From the NCBI GenBank assembly GCA_003184365.1, contig NKYR01000034.1:183686-247685 (forward strand): a stretch of 64,000 bases of DNA. Reading direction: 5' to 3'. The stretch comes from Evernia prunastri (Eukaryota; Ascomycota; Lecanoromycetes; Lecanorales; Parmeliaceae). The translations under genes and the position numbers were made by a program. Shown here in pieces: positions 56,101 through 64,000 of the stretch. Position 1 is the first letter of the stretch. Each line of letters opens with the position of its first letter. Under the pieces are notes generated by a model. It saw nothing but the letters and a program-made list of their open reading frames with translations, ran no database searches and had not been told where the DNA came from.

Positions 56101-57478
56101 ATGCAGGCAATAAGGAGTTGAGCAATAAATTAATAAGCCATAAGGAATCATGGGAAGAAGATTGGAATGCGTGATGATTGATGGCCATATGGTGGGTGGG
56201 ATGCTTGGATTCCAAGAACCTTAAAAAAAGATCCGTGCACTGGAGCATCCTTGTCAACCACGTTTTTTCGTTCTTTTTATTTGGAAGCTAGCAGTTGCAG
56301 TTGGGGGCGCTAGCATACCTTGGCGCGCATCTCTCCAGCTTTCCGCCTTCCCTTTCCAAAGCTGGATTCTGGATACCCCGTCGTTGGCTCAGTTGCACAC
56401 CTACCTACCTACTACTCACCCTGTTCGTGCCCGCTCTTAGCTCCTCCCTTTTCTTCTCTTTCCAATTGCTTATCAAACAGATCCTACCTATATCCATAAT
56501 CTACACTCGCTCCACACCTGCCTCTCCTACCAGCCTTTAGTAACTGTAACCCCCNCCAAAGGCTAACAAGTTAGCGCTGGAACTAAGCTCAAAAAAGTCT
56601 AGATCGCTTCGCGGACTTTTGTTGTAGGACGCCTGCTCCAGAAACCCCGTTTTTATCCAAAACGAGCTTCGTGTCAACAAATTTTTGAATCAATCACAGA
56701 TCCATCAATTCTCATCAAAACCACTTAGAAATATATACTACGACGCGTAGAATTATATAGCGAATTCGTTAGTAACAAAATCTAACTCCCTACGGCAATA
56801 TCCCGCGTTGTATACCTTACTAACCTTCGAGGACAGTTGACACCAGACCTATTACGTTCCCTATCTAAATGACCTAACCAACGGGTTACCTCTTTCCGGC
56901 AACGGGTCTCGGCGCTAGATTTCCTATCTCTCAGCGTCCGAGACCCTCCAAACACGGCATTCAAATCGAATTATCAATGATAGAAAGGGGGGGAGCATGT
57001 TGATCAAAAGTCCTAAACATGCCAAGACTTTTCGGATCCGGACCCGGACCCGGACCCGATAGCCAAACTTGGGCCATCTTCCGAATATTACTATAAATTT
57101 CAGTATTCTAACTAGGGCAGTCGATTTTCGCTGTAGGCTTGGCATATTTAGAATAGAATACAAGAAACAGGGGGTTTTTGGTGCAGACCCCCTGCGGGGA
57201 CCGACTCACTATGCAGCTAAAAATTAAAGTCACGGTCTAAGCAGGGGGTCGAAAGCTAATGGAGACAAGCATGCCCGGACTCGTATTACCTAGGGCTAAA
57301 GCCTTGATCTAAACCCAGTAGAGACGTGAGAGAGTGCATCAAAAGTCTTCATGCGTTGAAAACATACCTAGGTGACACTAACACTTGGAGTCTTTCATCG
57401 CGAGGTCTGTCATCATGGATACCCAACAATAATTTTCAAGTCTACCCCCAGTATAAGTCCCATGCCAATTCATCCACG
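53165..57478. other. 4.3-kb gene-poor region with one ambiguous base
   Basis: Longest gap in the window. A minus-strand frame (53936-54265, including AFPVHKALQAPESASI) faintly resembles the start of a BTB domain and then breaks into another frame, so it may be a relic. A minus-strand frame at 55361-55621 has a Cys-rich start but no known match. After a single N at 56555 the base composition changes, and 56556-57300 contains short inverted repeats and a CCGGAC tandem. No intact gene seen. Confidence 0.5.
56556..57300. repeat. Possible decayed repetitive element
   Basis: AT-biased stretch with a 7-bp stem hairpin near 56590 (AAAAGTC/GACTTTT), CCGGAC tandem units (57038-57058), and an 8-bp inverted repeat (CAGGGGGT at 57168, ACCCCCTG at 57187) with a third copy at 57242. 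No transposase or reverse transcriptase motif is legible, so a mobile origin is a guess. Confidence 0.3.
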
Positions 57479-58486
57479 ATGTCTCCCAGGCTCCGCGTCT
57501 GCCCCCAATGTCACCACTTCCTCAAGCACCCACCCATATCAAACAAGTACCTCTCCACGGTCTCGGCAATTACCCCTGCAGCTCCACCTCCCCAAACAAT
57601 ATCATCTCCTCCCCCAATCGCTCGCTACCCTCGGACCCAACCACCGTCCCACAAGCCGCCCGAATTCCGCAAATCGCAACTCCACCGGCAATATACCTCA
57701 CTCCTACGCTCCACGCCCCTACTCCTCCTGTTCCAACACAACAATCTCAAAGCCACAGAATGGATGTCCATACGCCGGGAGCTGCAATCCTCTCTTGCAA
57801 AAGTCGACAATGACCTCTCTACGAATTTCGCGCCGGCGATCAAAATCCAGGCGATTCAAGCAGGTATTTTCGAATCAGCGCTGCTGGTTGCCGAATACTA
57901 CCACCCAGAACAACATCGCACCGCCTCGAAACCTCACCCGACCGATCCTGCAACCCAATCGTCCGCAAGCTTGGCGAACCACACCTCGAATCCAGACGAC
58001 CCAACTCTAACGCACTACCTCTCCCGCACCGCGCACTCCGCCGCCTTCCCGTACAAGAACACCCACCCCCTTCGGCCCCTCCTCTCCGGTCCTCTTGCAA
58101 CCATATCCTTCCCGACCGTAACGCCACAGCACCTGCGCGCGGCCCTGAGCATCCTGGCCCCGAAAGCGCCGACCTTCCCGGCACCGACGCGGCGGGCGAA
58201 TCCGGGCTATCATGACCCGAGCGTGCAGCAAGGGCTGCAGAAATTAATGTTGCTGGGGGCGAGGATAGAGGGGAAGGTGTTTGACAACGAGGGGGCGAGG
58301 TGGGTGGGTGGGATTGAGGGGGGAATGGAGGGTTTGAGGGGCCAATTGGTGAGGGTTCTGGGGGAGGTGGGAGCTGGGGTGACGGGTGCGTTGGAGGGTA
58401 CGGGTAGGAGTTTGTGGGTCACTGTTGAGGGAAGGAGAGGGATGTTGGAGGAGGAGGAAAAGGGGAGGGAAGGGGGACAGTCTTAA
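57479..58486 (+). CDS. MRPL11: Mitochondrial large-subunit ribosomal protein uL10m
   Basis: Single exon, 335 residues. The ATG at 57479 was chosen over in-frame upstream codons because it gives a presequence (MSPRLRVCPQCHHFLKHPP). After a Pro-rich linker comes the L10 core: FRKSQLHRQYTSLLRSTPLL, LFQHNNLKATEWMSIRRELQ, and later GPLATISFPTVTPQHLRAAL and LGARIEGKVF. These are the blocks of the fungal mitochondrial L10 family (yeast YmL11). It would sit at the stalk base of the 54S subunit. The Gly/Glu-rich C-terminus is low complexity. Confidence 0.83.
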   Translation: MSPRLRVCPQCHHFLKHPPISNKYLSTVSAITPAAPPPQTISSPPPIARYPRTQPPSHKPPEFRKSQLHRQYTSLLRSTPLLLLFQHNNLKATEWMSIRRELQSSLAKVDNDLSTNFAPAIKIQAIQAGIFESALLVAEYYHPEQHRTASKPHPTDPATQSSASLANHTSNPDDPTLTHYLSRTAHSAAFPYKNTHPLRPLLSGPLATISFPTVTPQHLRAALSILAPKAPTFPAPTRRANPGYHDPSVQQGLQKLMLLGARIEGKVFDNEGARWVGGIEGGMEGLRGQLVRVLGEVGAGVTGALEGTGRSLWVTVEGRRGMLEEEEKGREGGQS

Positions 58487-59136
58487 TGGGGGCGTTTGGT
58501 TCTCTACCAACTGCTTATGGACAGCAATATCATTACAAGAGGAATGTATTTGATCCTTGTGAGCAGAGAAGGCATTTGGAGAGTATTTTCCCCCTGCCAT
58601 AATCTAGTGAATAGGGAAATGGAGCGTGGTAAGGACGACTCCGTGCAACTTTTTGTGGGGAACCCATGTCTGCATAGATGGACAGACCATGTGGCGATCG
58701 TCACTGTGACTGGATTACCACTCCGATCAGTTATCACCCGTGGCGATGTGAAAGATGGGATCGGGTACGAACCGGCCATGCAGTTCTAGTGGGCTGAAAC
58801 TATATTGACGAGTATGTATAGACTAAGACAAGCTATGCAGTTACATACAGATGCAACTATATTTTAGTAAAACCAGCGGTCTCCGTTTTGAAGCCAGTCC
58901 TTGCTCATGGGCGTGAAAATATGAAGAAACAACGCCTATCAATGCAATGCCTCCAGCTCCGAAGGTGAGACACCCCGTCCCTCCTCTCAGTCGTACCGTA
59001 ATGCCGACATCCGGGACAAACTCCAGCAACGCTTTTAATCGACATTGGGGTATCTCTCGTCCGAAACAAGTCCACCTATATGACACCTGATCCACACAGG
59101 GCATCCATTGACCGAACTATGCAAGTCCTAGTCATA
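58487..59136. other. Intergenic region between convergent genes
   Basis: 650 bases. Short frames on both strands overlap each other and none looks coding. Confidence 0.45.
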
Positions 59137-61128
59137 TCAAAAATGTAGAAGCTGAGCCATACCAGACGGTATATTTCCCGTGGGTGAAATTCTCTCTTCG
59201 CTCATTCGCTTGAGTTTTCGAGGGTCCCGGATCTCGTCCTCCTTGGGAGGTATCTCGAGCTTCATGGGTATCTCGACTTTCTCAAGTTTGACGCCGTCAG
59301 TGAGAGATTTGGAAGGGCTAACAGGGCCATTATTACGTGCTGATTGGGGTGATATGGGCATCATAGGAATCGCCGTATCGTCGTCGAAAGGCTCATTGAT
59401 GCTAGCAAGCAAGCGTTTCGCCTTTTCTTGGTTTGTTGGTGATGGACGAGGTTTCAACAACTTCGTCGTCTTCTCCTTACAAGGTGAACAAGGAGGGTTA
59501 GGAACCGAGGCTGGCTTCTCCGAATTGGTTGGAGGCTGGTAAGGTTTGGTGACTTTGAAGTTGATTTTCGAATTATCGGATGCATTCGCTATCTTTGAGC
59601 CGGTGGCCTTGGTTGTCAACGTGTTCTTGACACTAATCTTCTTTCCTCCTCCCTTTGGACGGACCTTTTTCTTCGGATTGTCTTGCGTATCTGCAAGCTT
59701 CAATTGAGGAATGATGAACCCTTTTGGAAGCTTTGTCGCTTTCGACATAGGACTTTCTCCTGGGGTCATCATGGGAGGAGTAGTCCCGTCTTTGGGCGAG
59801 AGACCCCTCGTCGGAGTATCAATTCTCCTCTTTGCGGGCTTGACAAGCACTTGGATACCGGAGTCCTTCTTTGCCCTTTCCACCTCAGATTCAGTGCAGT
59901 CCTTGTAGTCATTGCCTTCATCGTTCCACCGCCGCATGTTCGCCCGTTGGGCAACCTTGTCGCAGTCCCCAGCGACGACTAGATCCCAACAATCCTCAAA
60001 GTCTTTGCCTATTGGTGGTGGACCACGATTGATCCATATTGCAACTCCGTCCCTCCTATCTCTTACCATGCCACACATCTCCCTGACTATTCTCTTGACA
60101 CCTGGGATTTCCATGCTGGTGCCCACTACAATGACTGCATCTGGCCGCTTCAGAAGATCCGCTTTCACTACTGCTCCAATCGCTTCGTCGTCCGGGTTTG
60201 ACTCGTTGTATAAGACCATTCGCGGACGAAGTCTGCCAATGCCATGACTTCGTTTCCCAGCAACATCTGTACGGATCTGATCATTTTCTACACACTGAGT
60301 GCACAGTGGTGGTACAGGACCGCTGAATAAGGGGGCTTCGAAAGGTGAAAGCTTGTTGCATTTGGTGCACACCATTTGCTCCAAGCTTCCGTGCAGCTGA
60401 ATGGTCCGGGGCCATGGTCCTTTAGTCTCCAGTGGAACCTTCGTGACCAGTGGTGGAAGCGAAGTGTCTATGCCATCGACATTCTGCGTGTAGAGGCGCA
60501 TGAGCCGGCCTTCGCTTGCAAGGGTCGCTAACATCTCATGAAATAATGTAGGCTTTGCGTCGCTGACGAGCTGCGACAAAGTGCGGACCATGTCGTGGAA
60601 AGAAGATGTTGAATCATCCGTTTGATAAACTGAAGCGTCAAACAAATGCTTCCCAGAAGCTTTGAGCTTATTTTCGCTCCTGAGAGTGTTGAAGAGGCCA
60701 TGTGATGAGCGAAAGTCGGGAACTGTATTTTCATTAGCCATCAAGCATGTAGCTGAGAGCGGAGCGTAGCACTCACCCCCAGCGGCAGTAGATATCCCGG
60801 CCCCAGCAATCACCACAATTTTTCTCCTCTTGCGCAGAACTTTGAGCAACAGCCCCAATTGAGAGCTCTGATCAGCTGCAGGCGAAGGCGATTGCAAATC
60901 TAGGTGAACAGTTGTCCTCGGCTTCGCCTCCACTGACCTTCTCTTCTTCGCTGGAGGTAGATCGTCCGTTTCTCGAGGGCGCTTTTGGGGTTCATCCTGG
61001 CTACTGGAAATGTTTTCGACATTTTCCTGGGTTGACTGTGGAGATGGGTAATCGAGAGGTGGAGGCGACACAGACCTGATGGAGCTGAGCTCTGAGGACA
61101 GGTCGCTCAAGCCACTGTCGCTATCCAT
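59137..61128 (-). CDS. hst4-like: Sirtuin of the Hst3/Hst4 class
   Basis: Two exons: 61128-60777 and 60722-59137, 645 residues. The 54-nt intron is a multiple of three and open, so unspliced RNA would also translate; splicing is required to restore GAGISTAAG-VPDFRS. Sirtuin motifs: GAGIS (109-113), TQNVDG (196-201), catalytic His228 (QLHG), zinc Cys 236/239 and 258/261, and VVGTSMEIPG. The N-terminal Ser-rich region with KKRRSVE and the long basic C-terminal tail fit the Hst3/Hst4 class, NAD-dependent deacetylases of histone H3 Lys56 in the nucleus, needed for genome stability and silencing. The ATG at 61128 replaces an upstream non-ATG extension. Confidence 0.9.
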   Translation of the reverse strand: MDSDSGLSDLSSELSSIRSVSPPPLDYPSPQSTQENVENISSSQDEPQKRPRETDDLPPAKKRRSVEAKPRTTVHLDLQSPSPAADQSSQLGLLLKVLRKRRKIVVIAGAGISTAAGGECYAPLSATCLMANENTVPDFRSSHGLFNTLRSENKLKASGKHLFDASVYQTDDSTSSFHDMVRTLSQLVSDAKPTLFHEMLATLASEGRLMRLYTQNVDGIDTSLPPLVTKVPLETKGPWPRTIQLHGSLEQMVCTKCNKLSPFEAPLFSGPVPPLCTQCVENDQIRTDVAGKRSHGIGRLRPRMVLYNESNPDDEAIGAVVKADLLKRPDAVIVVGTSMEIPGVKRIVREMCGMVRDRRDGVAIWINRGPPPIGKDFEDCWDLVVAGDCDKVAQRANMRRWNDEGNDYKDCTESEVERAKKDSGIQVLVKPAKRRIDTPTRGLSPKDGTTPPMMTPGESPMSKATKLPKGFIIPQLKLADTQDNPKKKVRPKGGGKKISVKNTLTTKATGSKIANASDNSKINFKVTKPYQPPTNSEKPASVPNPPCSPCKEKTTKLLKPRPSPTNQEKAKRLLASINEPFDDDTAIPMMPISPQSARNNGPVSPSKSLTDGVKLEKVEIPMKLEIPPKEDEIRDPRKLKRMSEERISPTGNIPSGMAQLLHF

Positions 61129-61767
61129 AGTGTGAGACTGCGGTTGTCTAGTTGTTGCGATCAGGGCGTTCTCGTTTGGAACATGATCGGAAGAAGTTGA
61201 CAAGTCAGAAGGCGGACTGAGCGAGAAAGTATATAGTAATGTCCAAGGAATCGTCTGGAGGTGTTTGCGCAAAGAAATCAAGACGAATGAAAGAGCAATG
61301 TTGTCAATGGTCTGATTGGGCTTTGAAGGATCTTGATCGCGCCGCTTATTTTAGCCGCAAATACCCCTCCCACAATAATGGCCCCTTTTGTTTACTTCTT
61401 TGTTTACCTCAATTACTTGCCCTTAATCATCTGGTATCTTATAGGGATATGCTCACGGGAGGTAATGATAGATGCTCCGACTTCAATATTTCCTCGATGA
61501 AGACCCCCCTGGCCACACTTTGGACTCTGACAAAAAAAAATCTCTTCGCAGTCACTTATCTGTCCTAGTTATTCATGAATAGCTGGCACATTGAATGGTT
61601 TTGATAATACAACGTCAAAAACTAACGAGTGACTGTTTCTTGTTGATCGGGTTTGAGGCAATTATCAGGCAACAATGGAGCGTCATAATCTGTACCACGC
61701 TTTCTATCTAACATCTCCTCTACAATTTTACCTTGCGAATTGATGAGAGAGCCTGTGAGATTCTATC
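61129..61767. other. Divergent promoter of the sirtuin and Mediator genes
   Basis: 639 bases, no gene. An A9 run (61532-61540) and AT-rich sequence fit a shared promoter. Confidence 0.5.
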
Positions 61768-64000
61768 ATGGAGGACGACCTCGATGATCTCTTTGGGGAT
61801 GTTGGCGATGTCGGTGATGGTCCCCCATTGCAACTTCCTGAACCTCTCCCCAAGGGTCTGCTCCAGCGAGTGGATGAGATAGCTCTCAGCGGATGCTGCC
61901 AGTACGTCGCGAATCTCCAGCACTTTGTTTCGGGATCTCTAAAATGTTGGCCAGAAAATTGGTTTGGTCTAGAAATGGCTGCATTGCGTACATCACTCGC
62001 GATGGGCGCAGTGTGGTTGTACGTAACCTGATGTGCGATTCTTCTAATGGACAATGGAGGATGAGCAAAGAGTATCCGATAGACGGTGTTGCTACTGTAC
62101 ACAGTGGACATCAACTAGTTCATCTGTCCTGGAGTCATTATGGTAACGAACTAGCAATAGTCAACGTTTTCGGCCAGATATCGATCTACAGCGTGTTCAT
62201 TGCTATCAATCGCCTTAGTCTCTATAGGCGCTGTGTTTCCGACCTCGAGGACCACCTGAGTGCCGTGATTGGCATGACATGGTTACACCTGGACAAAACA
62301 GTATGGTTGCCGTCTAGTTGCAATGTTGGTCCTATGAATTCGGTTGACAGCGGTGCAGTCTTATTTCCCAAAGGCCATGCTCCAAGCCAAAAATCAGTGG
62401 AGCTTCACCGTATCCCAACAAAGACTGCTAGGGCCCCGTATTCCTTACCAGCATGTTAATAATCCACAAAAGGCTGCTATGGTAGCAGTCACGAGGAATG
62501 GAATGATCAGAGTTTTGTATCAAGGTCAAGAGAATCGATGGCAAGATTTCAAATGTGAAACGGAGAATATTGCTAGTCCATCCGAGCTTCTGACCCACGC
62601 CACAATGTGTCCGGAAATAATTGTAGATGTGAAGAGCCCAGAAAAAGGTGACTGCTGCCTCCCATATTGTGAGACAGTTGCTAACTTATATCAAGAAAGT
62701 CCCCTACTTCTTGCAACGTACAATAGTGACAAGGAGCTTCGAGTATATCGACTCAGCCTAGATTTTGAGCACCAAAGAATAGGCCTACAGCACCTAAAAG
62801 TCCTAAACCATTGCATTCCGCTCGATGACAACCCGGATGGTGCTTCAGCACGCTACGATGGCGTGCAATCACGCAGCCAGTTGTCACTGCTTGAGTTTCT
62901 ACCGCCAAGTCCGAGATCTGGTAAACAAGAACCAACACATCCGATTCTGCTGGCTTCATTCTCATACGCCTCTGATCATTTCCAACATTCTCCTGCTCAT
63001 GCGGCACAAGCTACCGTGCTATGTAAATGGGAGTTGCAAATTGCAACCCCAAAGTTGCATACAAGCTTCAATTCATTGGCTTCAAAAAAAACCAGTGCAT
63101 CACCGGTCACGGAGCTTCCTGTAAGTCGTATCGCTCAAAGCTTCCAAAGCTTGATTTTGGACCGCGCCTAACGAGTCATCTCAAGCCTGAGATCCTCATG
63201 AAGAGATCAAGCGACATCTTGCTCCCGAAAGCCCTACTCTCCATCCAGCAAGTGAGCGTGAGGCCCGTTCTGGCCATGGTCTATTACGAGGGCGTCATCG
63301 AATATCGGGAGATTACAAATTTGAACGTGATCCCTAGAGATGGAAAAGACCAAATCTCGAGTATGGCGCAGATTGGTCTCTATATTCCAGGGAGTAGATT
63401 CTGTAAGTTGCATCTTGAACTCAGACGCTAGATGCGCCAATAACGAGGACGGCTTCTCATAATTGGTAGGTCTGCATACTGCTATATCTCCTAACGCCTG
63501 TGCTGCTGTTTCCATCGACGAGCAGCATTTGGCATCTCTAAGCTCTATGCAAATGGAGGACGAGAATACAAGTGACGAATTAGATGAGGGTGTGTATGCA
63601 GCCCAACGACTTTTGTATCTGCTGCTGACACACATAGCACGACTCGAAGTGGTTCTAGAAGCCTTCGTAATGCAGTCAACGGTCGCTTCTCTCAATAGTA
63701 TCAACAACGAGGACATCGTGGCGGCTTTGCAAGCCTTTCTGAACCAGTACTTGCACGGCCAAGCACACGCAGGGCACACCACGACATTATTCAATCCCGA
63801 CACGTTCAAGTCGCACTTCCTGAGCGAGCTATATCGTACGATTGGTGTCCGCGTCGACTACTCCATCGATCCGCTGATGCAACATTTGCTCATATCAAGC
63901 CAAGGCTTGATTCTTCAGCGATGTCTGAGTGTTCAAGCGGCACTTGGTTATGCCGGAGGGTGTCATCGGCCATCACTCTCGGCCAATTTGGCCTGGGCGA
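61768..64000 (+). CDS. MED16: Mediator subunit 16 (5' part, runs off the window)
   Basis: Exons: 61768-61901, 61955-62300, 62359-63120, 63186-63402 and 63470 to beyond 64000. The N-terminus (MEDDLDDLFGDVGDVGD) is acidic, then LPKGLLQRVDEIALSGCCQ and, after splicing, KLVWSRNGCIAYITRDGRS, a signature of fungal Med16 (Sin4). The WD-like repeats of the beta-propeller follow, and ALLSIQQVSVRPVLAMVYYE and LQRCLSVQAALG belong to the C-terminal half. Med16 is in the Mediator tail, linking activators to RNA polymerase II. The intron at 63121-63185 was placed by its CTAAC branch site; a further in-frame intron (63590-63637) is possible. The gene continues past the edge. Confidence 0.85.

Noticed and set aside
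1..64000. CRISPR arrays, operons, ribosome binding sites, rRNA genes, intact transposase or reverse transcriptase genes
   Set aside because: Looked for and not seen; the genome is eukaryotic, and direct repeats found are microsatellites without spacer structure.

Overview
This window is nuclear DNA of a filamentous ascomycete (Pezizomycotina). Genes are split by short GT-AG introns, mostly 50-80 nt, often with a CTAAC/CTGAC branch site. Intergenic gaps run 0.3-4 kb and microsatellites are common. The families present are a typical fungal set: Vip1, fungal-specific Zn2Cys6 regulator, AA11 lytic polysaccharide monooxygenase, CYP52-type P450, XanA-type xanthine dioxygenase and small secreted proteins. 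I cannot fix the class or genus from sequence alone. Exon structures below were worked out by hand from splice sites and frame continuity.

Layout. 1-6 kb: 3' end of an unknown gene, a small secreted protein, a Vip1-like RRM protein with a metallothionein-like tail, mitochondrial ribosomal protein mL50 and another secreted protein. 6-9.5 kb: a 3.4-kb gap between convergent genes, full of CTAC/GTAG repeats. 9.5-16 kb: a small basic protein, a GFA/CENP-V family enzyme, a decayed gene of unknown function and a CYP52-type P450. 16-24 kb: a two-membrane-span protein, a nucleolar-type RRM-like protein and a secreted/membrane protein. 24-33 kb: a multi-exon secreted protein, an unknown protein, a solo fungal STAND N-terminal domain protein and a LaeA-like methyltransferase with a P450 relic beside it. 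35-42 kb: a seed-maturation-domain protein with a likely mitochondrial presequence, a BTB protein, xanthine dioxygenase and an AA11 LPMO. 43-53 kb: a secreted protein, a RING protein, small membrane-protein candidates, a conserved fungal protein and a Zn2Cys6 regulator. 53-57.5 kb: a long gene-poor stretch with one ambiguous base. 57.5-64 kb: mitochondrial uL10m, an Hst3/Hst4-class sirtuin and the 5' part of Mediator subunit 16.

Most genes are independent housekeeping or accessory genes, and I see no intact biosynthetic cluster. The methyltransferase plus adjacent P450 relic may be what is left of one. The best leads are the Vip1-metallothionein architecture, the stop- and frameshift-bearing gene at 12.4-13.3 kb, the P450 relic, the solo STAND N-domain, and a tRNA-Ser-like relic near 48.5 kb. 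No convincing new multi-gene system was found.
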